The notes: a model not told the origin generated them from the sequence alone. A DNA stretch of 64,000 nt from Sipunculus nudus (GCA_026874595.1 CM049311.1:32879176-32943175), one strand, 5' to 3'. Positions 1 to 11,483 are shown, counted from the first letter of the stretch. Numbers and translations: made by a program.

Positions 1-69
1 ACTTCATCAACAACAAATGGGTGATTCCAGAGGGCAGGAAGACATACACCACCAAGAACCCAGCCACAG
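1..69 (+). CDS. ALDH16A1: ALDH16A1 exon (partial, left edge)
   Basis: The window opens inside this exon. Reading from base 3 gives [20 protein letters not shown], the typical N-terminal strand of ALDH domains. It ends in phase 1 before a GTCAGA donor at 70. Confidence 0.88.
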
Positions 70-3000
70 GTCAGAATAAAACAAGACTAATAAGGCTAAA
101 AAAGGTATCATTCTCAGGCACTGTCAGGTCAATTTTAACCCCTCCACCCCCCAATCAAAAATTTTGATTTTGATTTTAGTCTTTCAAGAAGATAAAATTA
201 TACAATTATGATAAGATTTCATTTGTTTTATAGTACTATTATCTGGTTTACAAAAAAGTTGTGTTATTATCACGCTTTTCCCTGATTATATTTCATTTTT
301 ATTGTAACATACAGAAAAATGTCAAAATATCACTCGCCCGCATTGGTTTTTGGAAAAAGTGCCTACCGGTAAGAACCAAACTATTTTTTTTGCCTAATTT
401 TAGTAGTTCTTTAATGCTTGCATTGTCTGTATACTTTGGTCGCAATATAAGTGATTTTATTATTTTTTTTTTTTTTGCAGTTTTCATTTTTAGTAGATTT
501 GGCATATAGGGTTACTGTTAATTATCTCTACCCATGTAACCTTGTGTGTGTGAAAATCATCACAGTTGTTGGTATGGAATAAACAGAATGATTTACATTG
601 ATAAACAAGGATGAACAAAGGTTACAGAGTACATTCTTCATTGATGGACAAAGAGATAACAGTAATATTATATATGTTTATAATGGTAACACAGGTTAGA
701 CATAAAATATCAAATCACAATAATTCAATAATTCCTTTCTTAAACTGAATATTGTGTTAAATTTCTCTGCTCAAGTGTAAGATGTAATTAACTTTCCATA
801 CATCATCAAATGTGATAATAATGACTGGAACCGTGGTATATATATTTAGTGCATCAAAATTTGGCCTAACCCCCTTCCATGGTTTAGGGGTAGTGCACAG
901 AGCCCAAATCGGGGAGATATTGAGTTTGAATCTCAGCTAAGATTTTTCACTGTCGGCCCCAGCCAGGGTGAGCGCTCTGCAAGCTTGATATGGAGACTGT
1001 TCCCAACAGTCCTGTTTCACTCACACACGAGTGCGCCTTCTGGGGGTTCCTCAGTGTTGTGGCCCAGTAATGGGGATGACACACACACAGGACCCACAGG
1101 AGTGGTACACCAGGATAATAGTGTGTAAGCACCTGTCACATAGTCAGAAACAGGAATGAAATTCTGCAGACACACATGGTTCTTAGTTAAGCAAGCATTA
1201 AAAACAGAGATGGTTAAGTCCACACAAAAAGAAATATGGCCCCTGTTGAGGTTACTCATGCTTTGTCTTCTAATTTTTATTCAGATTTATTTTTGCTGAG
1301 GTGTATAGCTTGGATAAGTTATATGTGTGTATATGTTATACATTTGTATATGTTATATGTGTTATTTGTGTTATGTGTGTATTCACCAAATGAAGTTATA
1401 GTCCTTATTAGAAGTAGCATACCACTCAAAAAAACAGCTGATATATATATACACACATGTACAGGTGAGGAGCTGGCTACGACAGTCCAGGGGACACAGG
1501 AGGATGTAGACATGGCCGTACAGGCCGCACGAACAGCCTACACGTCATGGAGTAAAACACCACCTCACGTCAGAGCTAGACACCTCTACAGGTGAGATCC
1601 TGCTGTGGTACAGATACATAACAAACTGGACACAACCATACAACTCCCAATCATTTTTATGTGCCACGGATCTGGGCAATATGATTTGATGTTTTGTGGT
1701 TAAGGCATGACCCTGTGGAGTGGACAGGCCCAAGCCAGATGCTCAGGGACATTATGGTCAGGGGTAGTTTTTACGGGGTCGCATAAAAGCGGACCAAACT
1801 GTCTCTCTAGTGAAGCTTGCTTTGCTAGCGAAGAGGTTGGTATGCCGGACTTGTACGCCACCAGTGTGGGTTCGAATCCCGGATTGGCCCAGATTTTTTA
1901 CCTCAACCATTTGTCTTTGTAACAAAATAGGGGCTCGTCCAACATGACTGTAAACTTTGTGGCCCAGGGAATCAGCTCACCAAAGTGTGACTCCTAGGAT
2001 AATTAGTCTTGTTCTGACAGCAGAACGCTCTTAAGAGGGGGTGTGTTACGGGGTGCACATAAAAGTGGACTGAACTGTCTCCCTAGTGAAGCTTGCTTTT
2101 CTAGCGAAGCGGTTGGTACGCCTGATCGTAACAAAAATGGGGCCTCGTCCAACGTGACGGTAAACTTTGAGGCCTAAGGAATAGACTCATGGGAAAATTA
2201 GTCTTGTACAGATAGCAGAAGCTCTTCAGAAGGGGTGTGTTACAGGGAGACAAAAAAGCGGATGGAACTGTCTCGCTTGTAAAGCTTGCTTTTCTAGCGA
2301 AGTGGTTGGTATGCTGGACTTGTGCGCCACTGACATAGGTTCGAATCCCAGATCAGCCCAGGATTTCCCCCCGAAAAATTGTCTTTGTAACAGTAGGCAT
2401 AGAGGAGGTACATGGGGAGTGTGTCCCTCTTTCTTTTATTTTAGCTAAACCATCTGGGAAATAAAAAGAATACATGCTTAATACTGAATAGCAGCACCAA
2501 ATTAATGAAATAATAAAATGAATATAATATTGAAATAGAAAATTTATTATTTTAGAATTCTTGAATCATGATTATAATTGCCATTATCATAATTTTCAAT
2601 ATCAGTGTGAAAGTTATTTTTTATGATGAAATAATTGAATATAAATGATCTTTAATGATGTGCTTTATTTTCAGCATCGCTCGTCATATACAGAAACACA
2701 TGCGTTTAATCAGTGTACTAGAAAGCATGGACAATGGAAAGCCAATCAGAGAGACCCGAGATGCCGACATTCCCATTGTAATCCGCCATTTTTACCACCA
2801 TGCGGGCTGGGCTCAGCTGATGGACACAGAGATGAAGGGGTGGAAATCTGTCGGTAAGACTTGATTGACAGGCAGGTTTTGTCCTTTAAATTAATCTCTT
2901 GCTCTACATTAATGTTGTGTAGGTTGTTCCCGTACATGATTTGTTGTTTCCTGATCACTTATTGTAAAAGAGAATGTATGATATCACTCATATTCAAACT

Positions 3001-3195
3001 GAATTCAGTAATGACTCTTTCTTTTTATATTAATTATTAAATTGTCTATATAATATATAAATTTATCACATAAAAATGTTAAACTACAATGATATATGGA
3101 TCCATATTAAAAATTATCCTATATGCTTGTAATATGTATTCAATATCACATACGTTGCTCTCTGTCTTTCTCTCTCTCTTGCTTTCTCTCTCTCC

Positions 3196-3240
<45 letters not shown>

Positions 3241-6200
3241 TATATACACACACACACACACAAGCTGCTACAGATGGCTCTGCCAATAAGGTGAAATACA
3301 TGCTAAAGCAATGCATTTCATACATTTCAGGTGTGGTAGGGGCTATCGTACCTTGGAACTTTCCTTTGATGTTACTGACCTGGAAGGTTTGCCCAGCACT
3401 GGCCATGGGTAACGTTGTGGTCCTGAAGCCAGCTACATACACCCGCATGTCAGCGCTGCTGTTTGCGGAGATCTGCGCTGAGGCAGGCCTGCCCCCTGGT
3501 GTATTTAACGTCATCACAGGGGGCGGAGCCATGGGCAGCTTACTCGCCACTCATCTTGATGTAGACAAAGTGGGATTTACAGGATCCACAGAGGTATGTA
3601 TTGCTCATCAGGGCTCAACATTAACTTTTGAAAGTACTTCTAGATTTTACTTGCCCTACATGAAGTTTTACTTGCCCTACCAAAACCATTGATTGTTTTT
3701 AAGAACACAAACATCCTTTCTCAGGCCTTTGGATAAAGGTTTATGTTGGACCCACTTGCCCAGTCGAGGTGACTTTTAGTTGTCATCACACTCTTTTCTG
3801 GAAATTTCACTTGCCCCGGGCAAGAGGTTAACCATTAATGTCGAGCCCTGCTCATTGATAGCAGAAGAGGTACTCATACGTCTGCATGGTCCCTGCATCA
3901 CTGTTATTCAGCAACCATTTCAGCAAACACTTTGTAATATGCTGTGTGGCGGGGTTCAGATTCATGTGGGTGTTCAGTTCATGGTATTCCCAAGAGGTTT
4001 ATAGTCTTGAAAAATAAACCTTTGTAATAAGGGCATCGGGACAACTACCCCTCCCCCCCCCCCCCAAAAAAAAAAAAACACACATCCCACTTTTCCTCTT
4101 CAGAGGAATTAAAACCCTTATCCTCCAAAGACATTTACCCCCTGGGTATTTCATCCATTATAAATTCCACCCACTCCACCACCCTGGCCAAACAATGAAG
4201 TATCAGTTGACTGATTTTCCTGATATCTACTATTACTGATGATTTTGGCGAGGTTGCATTAAACCAAAAACTTGTGGTGCATCCTACAATCCTTTTTGTC
4301 ACTATAGTACACTTTACCTCCCTTAACCCCTCTTTATACCAGTATGAGCAATATCACTCGTGCAAAAAATGATTGACAGATTTCTGTGCAGTTAACAAGC
4401 ATGGATGTGAGTCAGAGCCTCATCGGTTACAGCTGAATTCATTCAAAATCAATTAATGTCACCTAAGTCATTCCAGACACTGCAGTATCTACAATACCAG
4501 AAATGTATGGTCTGATATATGATAAAGCTTCTGTTTTGGACCTCATTTTTACACCACTGAAGGCAGGGAAGGACGTTTCTCATATATATGCAGGTGCATA
4601 CATTTAACAGCTGTTGACCTAATGAAGCAGTGTAAAATTATTTTCTGAAAAAAAAACCCTCCACACACCACAAAAAAAGAAATAAAAGATGGAGGTATCT
4701 GAAATTTTATGGTGGATTAGTTCTTTCTCAGAGTGTGATTGTAGCATCATGTTTTCTTAGTTTTAAGCTTATTTTAAGAGGTAAAAAAATTTTTTATCCT
4801 TGTTTACCCATGAGTGTGATTTCTTTTTCATCCCCTAAATGTCTCTTATCGCTTATGACCTCCAAAGGCAGTGCCTGTCCCTGCCAGATTGGGTTGCTGT
4901 TTTATTAATTATTAATTGTACTTTTTACTGTTGATTGATGGTTTTCAGGTTGGACAAATTCTGAGGAAGGCTACAGCAGGCTCTGGCAAGAAGGTGTCTC
5001 TTGAGCTGGGTGGGAAATCTCCTGTGATCGTGTTTGATAACGCTGATCTGGACAGCACAGTTGAGGGAGTAGTTGATGCCATATGGTTCAACCAGGGCCA
5101 GGTAAGAGGTTTTATAAATAATTGTGCAATAGCTGAAATTTACATTTGTCATAATTCATAAGAAAAACCTGTCAGCAATTCTGAAACATGTTGATCATTG
5201 ATTTTTCCTACATTGCTGTATAAATGGATTATCGACTGTGTGACCTCTTCTACGGCTAAAATTATATGTCTATTTTAAGCAACAAGTTCTTAAAAACCTG
5301 ATTCTCCTTTAGTATGATATGTGTGGTTCCATGTATTTTAATATAATAATACATAATTTAATATAATAATATAATATAATTATTAAGATGTGCACAAAAC
5401 ACCACAGACTTTAAATTCATCCCGGACTTGAAGGAGGAAACAGAGGACATAAATTCCTATAATTTGCTTGTTATTGTTCTCTACATCTTTAAATGATAAA
5501 ACCATAGATTTCCTGAATTAATTGATACTTTCAGCATGGGTGCCTCATGCATCATTTGGATAATATAACCTACACTTAGCTAATGCCAGTGACATACTCT
5601 TTAATAGGTTTGCAGTGCTGGATCAAGACTGTTGGTACAAGAGACAGTGTACGATAAAGTGGTGAGCAAGGTCAAGGACAGGATGAAGCACCTGAGGGTT
5701 GGTAACTGCCTGGACAAGTCTATTGACATGGGCGCCATCGTTGACGAGTCTCAGAGGAAGAGCGTGGACGAGTTTGTGCAGCACGCTCGCCAGGAAGGTG
5801 CTGAGGTGAGGCATTTTCATAGGAAAGTCACACAGTCTATTTAGATGTATTGTTGTCCCGCACTTCCACAGAACGAGGAAATTGATTTGGGTCTGTCTTT
5901 CTGTCTGTCAGGTTTTTGTTTCCATGCAATAACATTCCTAATAATTATCCAATTTCATTCAAATTTGGATCAGTGATTACTCTCATGCATACCTTGGTAA
6001 TTATTGGTTTTGGAGTGTCTGTTTTTTAATTTATTATCACCAGCTCCAAAAAAAATTAACGAATTTTGATCCTATTTCACAACCAAAATTAAGACATGTG
6101 GAGACATCTTCCTGCAAAAAAAAAAAATAAAACACATTAATAGAACAAGCATGAAGAACAAGAACAGGCAAAAGTGGGGACATAAATTCCATGAATTTGT

Positions 6201-9200
6201 TTGCTTAGGGTCATGTGTTTTTAAACCATTTACTGTCATACTAGGCAGGAGGTAGCCTACTATTTTAAGATGTGTAGGGACTGCACACTAGCTGAAGGTC
6301 ATGGTTAGTGTCCAGTCTGAAGGGCAAAATGCAGTCTTTGGGAGCTTTGGGAGGAATGTGCTTACAATAAGCAAGTATATCTTGTTTAATATTTTTTTTC
6401 TGTTGGTCAAATAATTTCTTGATTTCTATGTTACTATTTTGTTAACAATTGTAAGCCAGACCTTTTCGAAACACATCTAAGGAATAATTTGCTCATTTAT
6501 TAGGTATTGCCAGTTTAAATTTGTAATTGATTTTGTTTTAAATGCCCGTTTTTGTTTATGTATACTTCCTTATTCTTGTATTGCTACCCTCTTGCAGGTT
6601 TACCAAGCATGTGCTGACATACCAGACAAGGGCTGTTTCTATCCTCCGACGCTGATCACTAATGTACAGACAGTGTCCAGAGTGGTCGTGGAGGAGGTGA
6701 GTACCACAAACCAGTCATAGTCTAGTATCTGATCTGATAAGCACCATACCATCATTAGTCCTATGTATGTTACAAGTTTGTTAAATATTTTAAAACAATA
6801 ATTTGATGAACATAAGCAGGTATGACGTTTTCCTCTTAAAAGTACACTGCAGATTCTGTTTCTCCAAGAAAATAAGGAACTCTGCCTATTGCTGTAGAAT
6901 CATTCACCACTATCATAGATAAGGTCTACACGAGAGACCATTTTCAAACAACAGAAAGTGTCTGTGTTATGTTGACCATCATTGCCATTTTATATTATGA
7001 TTTTCACCATTTTCAGATTTTCGGTCCTGTTCTTGTGGTGCTACCATTCCGTACAGCCAAAGAAGCAGTTGCCCTTGGCAACAATACCAAATATGGCCTT
7101 GGTTCAAGTGTGTGGTCAGAGAATATCAGCCTGGCCATGGAGGTCGCTATCAGTCTCAAGGCTGGCACTGTCTGGGTGAACTGTCACAACATGTTTGACG
7201 CTGCTGCAGGATTTGGAGGGTACAGAGAGAGCGGATACGGCAGGGATGGAGGCAAAGAGGTGTGTAAGAAATTGGCTTTTTTGAATAATTTATAAAAAAA
7301 ATGAGTTTTAATAATTGAATTATTTAATGAAGAAAGCTTCAGAAAATTAGTTTTTAAAAAATGCAATATTACACATATGCAAAATCAATCTAGTGCCATT
7401 CCCATGAAACTGCATAAATAATATTTGCATGCTTTGACAAGTAATGATATAGATGTTGCCATGTAGAAACGTCAAGGGAACCATCCAGGATTATTTCTCA
7501 TTCAATTTACAGTACATTTGAATCTGTTAACATTTAAAAGAGACTAAAGGGGCAATTTTAAATTTGCAGAACTATGCATCCAGGTAATTACCTGACTAGC
7601 ATTGACACAGAAATAAAATAGTTTATATATTATTTCATAAATTTGAAAACCATATACATTATATTTGGAAAATTTGAAAAATATGGGGCCTATCAATCAG
7701 AATCTAAAAGCTTATCTTCATTGATATATGACCATAAGATTCAAAGTTTTACATTAGAAATGCTTGTACTCCCATTTGATTTCATGTATTACTGGTTTTT
7801 TCTTCGCTTGGTAGGGCTTGTTTGAGTATGTGAGACCGTCATGGGAGGACCGACCACGACCAGCAGTAGGGGATGTTGATATGAAGACATTTGGTGCAAC
7901 AACTCAGGCTCGTCCAACCATTGCTAATAATGCTCCTGTTGAAATCCCAGTAGATGGCATTGTTATGCCAGGGTATGGGAAAATTTTTGCTCTTCTGTCT
8001 AGCAATGTATGGGTATTAGTTGTTCTGCAGCACTTTACTGCCGTAGTAATGGAGGGATATTTCTTTTTACAATAAGAAATCTTTAAGTGCCTCATCTGAG
8101 TAATACTTCAAGAACTTAAAACTACACAATTGCATGCTAACTTGGAAATTGAATCATGTTTAGGTAAAATCTTTAAAAATCTGAAACTGGACCATCACTA
8201 ACTTGGAGCAGCTTTTATATTTATATTCTGCTGATGCAGTTATCCAAATTTTGATTTATATACAATTAAAAGGTAATCTTTTACATTTCTTAATATTTCT
8301 CCAGCTGATTATGATTACTTTAAATTTGTAGAATTGACCATACATACAAGATGTATTACGGGGGAGCCCAGAAGAGACCTGATGCCCCGTACGCACGACC
8401 TGTGGTGAACCCAGATGGTGAAGTCCTCGGTCATGTTGGCGAGGGAAACCGTAAAGATGTCAGGAACGCTGTCGAAGCAGCACACAAGGCAGCTCCGGGG
8501 TAAATGTAACAATAGCAACTGTGATTTTGATAAGAGAGGGGTTCACCATTTTCCACTAATGGTCTCATATAGTTATACCCTAACAAAGGTCAGACATAAA
8601 GTATATGTATTTAAAATGTCATACATGTGTGTAATTATTTTAGAGTTTAATAGAATTCCGCCCCTGGTGTATGACTGCAGTGTAAGGTAGTGTTGTCTCT
8701 GCTTACACTAGAGGGAGGTTTTAATCCGACTTTCTTTCACCTCAGATGGGGAAAGAGAGCAGCACATAACCGAGCACAGATCGTGTACTACATGGCTGAG
8801 AACCTGGAAATGAGACGACGTGAGTTTGCTGATCGAATCAGCAGAATGACGGGATGTTCTCTGGACAAAGCAGAGCAGGAAGTTGACCTGTCCATACAGA
8901 GGCTGTTCCACTGGGGGGCGTACTGTGATAAATATGGAGGCTCTGTACAGGTAGGTATTCAAGCGTCTTTGTCACAGCAGATTGGTGGGGTATACCAGAC
9001 TTGGACTCAAGTCTGGACTTGAGTTCACCTCTTTAAGGACTCCGACTTAAGGGGTCCTGGACTTGGACTTTTACTCAGACCCAAATATAAGGACCTGAAA
9101 ATTCAGACACCAGTCCATCTTGAGGCAAGCAGAAGGAAAGCTCTGTTGCATACTATTGGTATAAAGACATTTATATACATGTGTGAAGTACTAACAAAAT

Positions 9201-11483
9201 ATAAAAAAAAGAAGACTTCTAATATATACCACTTGAGCTTCAGCCCTGCATCGGGAGCTAAATGTATGTATACAGTCAAGCAAAAAGCATGTTTAAACTT
9301 ACATAAAAGTAATTATGGCAGTCTCAAATTTCCGTTTTAAATTTCTTTTATTGAGATTTGTTGGACTCTGACATGGACTAAGGTTTCAGGCAACTCAGAC
9401 TTCAAGGTGGACTCAAACCTCAAGGACTCCCACTTGAACTTAGAATCTAGTAGCCTGGATTAAGACTTGGACTCAGATAATGTGGACTCAACTACATCAC
9501 TGGAGTATACTGCAGTAATTATCATAGTCTATTACAGCAAGATGTACAGCCCTGTCCATACAGAGAATATTACAGTGTAGGCCAGTTTGGGGTAATTAAG
9601 GGTCTGTACCAGTTCTTTAGACATTAATAGGTAAGGCTAAAGCAAAATTGACCAGGCAAGACAAATTAACTGGCAAAGTTTCAAGAATATAAAAATTTCT
9701 TTAAAATTTTTAAATAATGTGTTAAAGCTAAACAAAATTTATCCCATTTTTTATGATTCCTATATGAATTATTGAAGGGATTGAGACACGAGTACAAATT
9801 GAAACATTATTGAAGACTTCTTCCTCAAAATCCATGGAGATGTCCTGTCTCCAAACAGGAGAGCTAAAAGTGGGAAATAATAATACTTGGATGTGGCCAT
9901 TAAACAGACAGTTTTTTGGGATGGTTAAGGAAGGGTTAAGCAGTATTTTAGTAACAAGACTACTTCAAAGCATAAATTTTTAGAATTAATGAAATAAATG
10001 AATTAATCTTGTTTCTTTTCCTGTGTAAAATGTATAGCAGGGAAGTTATACTAAACTAATTAAAATTTGATATGTAACTGCTCTCCTCCTTAAATTGATG
10101 TACAGAAATATTGGACATATTGTAACTTGACAAAATGGTACTTGAAAATTTCATTTTGAACCTGTCAAATCAGTTTTAATTACAGGAATTTTGGTGCCAT
10201 TTTGTTCAGATAACTCTGTATAGAGCATTAGGACCACAGAAGATAAATGGCACACAGTTTAAATAATCCTGCTATATTCCTGATTATTTTAGGAGACGAC
10301 TCTGTACGGTGCTACCATAAAGATTCATGAGCCAGTGGGAGTGCTCGGTATTGCATGCCCAGACAACTATCCCCTCCTTGGGTTTGTCTCGCTGTTTGCT
10401 CCGGCAGTTGTCAGAGGGAACTCCATGGTCATCATTCCGAGTCAGAAATACCCACTCGCAGCACTGGATCTGTACCAGGTAGAGAATCTACACACTCAAA
10501 ATGCTACAGTCAATACCACATTTAGATTCAAGTTCAATAAATACATACAAGATCTTCCACTTGATAATTTTCTCAAATATTTTGCTTAATTCAGGAAAAT
10601 ATTTTACATTGTTTCATGTTTTTTAGTGTAAATACCTACATCGTCTACTTTTGTAAATGCATGGTATCTTGGAGATGGTGATTTTAGACTATTCATGGAT
10701 GGATTTAGTCTTTTGGTTGAGACTAAGAGTACATTCTATCAGTGGTTTAGTAGAAGCAGAATTGAAAGAGTAGAAGCAGCATGGAATTTTTATTTTTAAC
10801 TTATGCTTTTTCTTTGCTATCTGCATTATTTTTCAGAATAAATGTTAAATTATATTGGTTTATTTACTTTACCAAAAGCTTTATGTTTCTTTGTTTCTTT
10901 AGAATTCTTGAATTACCTTGAAAACACCTATTTATGTAATATATGTTCCTGTTTGAGTTAAACTTACATCATTACTAACTCCCAAGACCTGTGCTTTACA
11001 AGAAAGTAATTTTTAGCTCATAATATTCTATAGTATTTTATACTCAGTTTCTTTAATAAATGGTGATATCATAATATTCAATAAATGTGGTCTCATAATG
11101 CTCCATGTACAAATTTTAACTCTTAATATTTCATGTATAAATTATTACTTGTCATGAGTATCATGTGACTTCTACTACACTAGGTGTTTGATACATCAGA
11201 CCTGCCAGGTGGCGTTGTCAACATCCTTACAGGGGACAAGGATCACATGATCAAATATCTCACAGAACATCAAGATATACAGTCTGTGTGGTACTTTGGG
11301 TCAGCAGAGGGGTCAAAGTTTGTCGAGTACACCTCTGCAGTCAATGTGAAGCGCACATGGGTCAACTATGGATTTGAGAGAAACTGGGCTGACCCAGAAC
11401 AAGGTCAAGGTGAAGAATTCCTGTACCATTCCATACAAGCCAAAAATATCTGGGTTCCAATGGGAGATATTTATGCAAATTAA
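1..11483 (+). CDS. ALDH16A1: ALDH16A1, aldehyde dehydrogenase family 16 member A1 (13 visible exons, 5' end outside window)
   Basis: Joined exons 1-69, 1465-1591, 2675-2853, 3331-3593, 4949-5101, 5608-5805, 6598-6696, 7017-7259, 7815-7972, 8332-8499, 8746-8950, 10293-10478 and 11184-11483 give one open frame of 781 residues. Every junction is GT-AG and the phases match. Family proteins are about 800 residues, so only a short N-terminus is missing. Domain 1 (about residues 1-450) has PWNFP (134-Asn region), [15 protein letters not shown] with Glu231, the nucleophile Cys265 in GQVCSAGSR, and EEIFGPV with Glu362. The Glu-Cys spacing of 34 equals the 268/302 spacing of ALDH2. Domain 2 (about 500-781) keeps the NAD-fold-like [14 protein letters not shown] and ends in [10 protein letters not shown], with no Cys in a catalytic context. 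The two-domain layout defines ALDH16. A cytosolic NAD(P)+-dependent aldehyde oxidation by domain 1 is inferred; the substrate is not known from sequence. Confidence 0.95.
123..400 (+). repeat. Dispersed repeat family A, copy 1 (ALDH16A1 intron)
   Basis: This stretch (from CAATTTTAACCCCTCC to the AAAGTGCCTACC region) matches 59890-60165 in direct orientation and 57530-57780 inverted, over about 250 bp with small gaps. No TIR or coding potential was seen; the family is not identified. Confidence 0.7.
870..1130 (+). repeat. tRNA-derived SINE-like repeat
   Basis: The sequence has an A-box-like TGGTTTAGGGGTAGTGCA (about 880) and a B-box-like GAGTTTGAATCTC (about 922) at tRNA-like spacing. A CCAGCCAGGGTGAGCGCTCTGC tail region follows. 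A related copy in inverse orientation lies at about 40600-40790. It cannot be a working tRNA: no full cloverleaf closes. Confidence 0.5.
1465..1591 (+). CDS. ALDH16A1: ALDH16A1 exon 2 of those visible
   Basis: Acceptor ACAG at 1461-1464 and donor GTGAGA at 1592. The encoded stretch [19 protein letters not shown] followed by AARTAYTSW is the familiar helix in which ALDHs place a W after the A-A-R/K run. It joins the flanking exons in frame (phase 1 in, phase 2 out). Confidence 0.9.
1774..2400 (+). repeat. Three tandem copies of a tRNA-derived SINE (ALDH16A1 intron)
   Basis: Three units begin with a TTACGGGG / TTACAGGG motif at about 1774, 2046 and 2240 and share a GAAGCTTGCTTT leader. Units 1 and 3 have a tRNA A box (TAGCGAAGAGG at 1825, TAGCGAAGTGG at 2295) and a perfect B box (GGTTCGAATCC at 1869 and 2338). 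The middle unit is internally deleted and lacks the B box. A non-tRNA body with GGGGCTCGTCCAAC follows units 1 and 2. This is the structure of Pol III SINEs. Confidence 0.75.
2675..2853 (+). CDS. ALDH16A1: ALDH16A1 exon 3 of those visible
   Basis: Acceptor TTTTCAG ends at 2674; donor GTAAGA starts at 2854. It encodes [18 protein letters not shown] then [16 protein letters not shown] and the HHAGWA stretch, the standard ALDH segment before the PWNFP motif. Confidence 0.92.
3159..3262. repeat. Compound microsatellite (CT)n-(TA)n-(CA)n
   Basis: A pyrimidine (TCTC)n run passes into (TA)n and then (CA)n. It ends only about 70 bp before ALDH16A1 exon 3331-3593. Confidence 0.9.
3331..3593 (+). CDS. 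ALDH16A1: ALDH16A1 exon 4 of those visible (cofactor-binding core)
   Basis: Acceptor ATTTCAG ends at 3330; donor GTATGT starts at 3594. It encodes [19 protein letters not shown], then [17 protein letters not shown] and GFTGSTE: the oxyanion-hole Asn and the nucleotide-binding elements of domain 1. A CAGGGCTC-ended transposon lies only 15 bp past the donor. Confidence 0.95.
3609..3850. mobile_element. Non-autonomous DNA transposon with CAGGGCTC termini
   Basis: The ends are CAGGGCTCAACATTAA and, inverted, TTAATGTCGAGCCCTG. They are flanked by an exact CTCAT direct repeat (3604-3608 and 3851-3855). The interior has repeated ACTTGCCC motifs and no ORF. A diverged copy lies inverted at 37199-37475. 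The CAGGG start recalls hAT-type ends, but a 5-bp duplication is not the usual hAT 8 bp. Confidence 0.7.
4949..5101 (+). CDS. ALDH16A1: ALDH16A1 exon 5 of those visible (general-base Glu)
   Basis: Acceptor GTTTTCAG ends at 4948; donor GTAAGA starts at 5102; 51 codons, phase 0 on both sides. It carries [18 protein letters not shown] with the general-base glutamate, and ends in WFNQGQ just before the catalytic cysteine, so the active-site loop is split by an intron. Confidence 0.95.
5608..5805 (+). CDS. ALDH16A1: ALDH16A1 exon 6 of those visible (catalytic Cys)
   Basis: Acceptor TTAATAG ends at 5607; donor GTGAGG starts at 5806. The exon begins [12 protein letters not shown]; its second residue aligns with the ALDH nucleophile. 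The rest ([12 protein letters not shown], then [17 protein letters not shown]) is standard ALDH sequence. Confidence 0.95.
5845..6195 (+). repeat. Dispersed repeat family B, copy 1
   Basis: The stretch contains ATTGTTGTCCCGCACTTCC, a CTGTCAGGTTTTTGTTTCC core and GACATAAATTCCATGAATTT. The same order occurs inverted at 28390-28835. No coding signal. Confidence 0.65.
6598..6696 (+). CDS. ALDH16A1: ALDH16A1 exon 7 of those visible
   Basis: Acceptor CTTGCAG ends at 6597; donor GTGAGT starts at 6697; 33 codons, phase 0. It encodes [19 protein letters not shown] and ends in VVVEE, the first half of the E-E-x-F-G-P motif. Confidence 0.93.
7017..7259 (+). CDS. ALDH16A1: ALDH16A1 exon 8 of those visible
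   Basis: Acceptor TTTTCAG ends at 7016. It encodes [30 protein letters not shown] and the end of domain 1, [15 protein letters not shown]. The donor is taken as GTGTGT at 7260, because this keeps phase 0 into GLFEYVRP of the next exon. Confidence 0.92.
7815..7972 (+). CDS. ALDH16A1: ALDH16A1 exon 9 of those visible (inter-domain linker)
   Basis: Acceptor TTGGTAG ends at 7814; donor GTATGG starts at 7973, phase 2 out. It encodes [16 protein letters not shown], then a low-conservation linker between the two ALDH domains. Confidence 0.9.
8332..8499 (+). CDS. ALDH16A1: ALDH16A1 exon 10 of those visible (start of domain 2)
   Basis: Acceptor TTTGTAG ends at 8331; donor GTAAAT starts at 8500. It encodes [20 protein letters not shown] and then [20 protein letters not shown], which restarts the ALDH N-terminal fold (compare the first exon). 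This marks the second domain. Confidence 0.92.
8746..8950 (+). CDS. ALDH16A1: ALDH16A1 exon 11 of those visible (domain 2)
   Basis: Acceptor CACCTCAG ends at 8745; donor GTAGGT starts at 8951. It encodes [19 protein letters not shown], then [14 protein letters not shown] and [16 protein letters not shown], the domain 2 counterpart of the AGWAQ helix of domain 1. Confidence 0.93.
8990..9500. repeat. GGACTTGGACT-rich minisatellite-like repeat (ALDH16A1 intron)
   Basis: Many short copies of GGACTTGGACT, GACTCAAG and their inversions are scattered over about 500 bp, so the sequence can fold on itself. A non-repeat AT stretch separates the two halves. No coding signal. Confidence 0.55.
10293..10478 (+). 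CDS. ALDH16A1: ALDH16A1 exon 12 of those visible (domain 2)
   Basis: Acceptor ATTTTAG ends at 10292; donor GTAGAG starts at 10479; 62 codons, phase 0. It encodes [20 protein letters not shown], the domain 2 equivalent of the PWNFP region, with the Trp-Asn pair replaced by Asp-Asn. Confidence 0.93.
11184..11483 (+). CDS. ALDH16A1: ALDH16A1 terminal exon with stop
   Basis: Acceptor ACACTAG ends at 11183; TAA stop at 11481-11483. It encodes [20 protein letters not shown], then a degenerate W-Y-F-G-S-A-E in place of [20 protein letters not shown] and the C-terminal [14 protein letters not shown] typical of ALDH16A1. Confidence 0.94.
   Translation: MFDTSDLPGGVVNILTGDKDHMIKYLTEHQDIQSVWYFGSAEGSKFVEYTSAVNVKRTWVNYGFERNWADPEQGQGEEFLYHSIQAKNIWVPMGDIYAN

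Noticed and set aside
1825-2349. tRNA genes suggested by A and B boxes
   Set aside because: The acceptor stem and anticodon arm do not close and the sequence is embedded in a repeated SINE.
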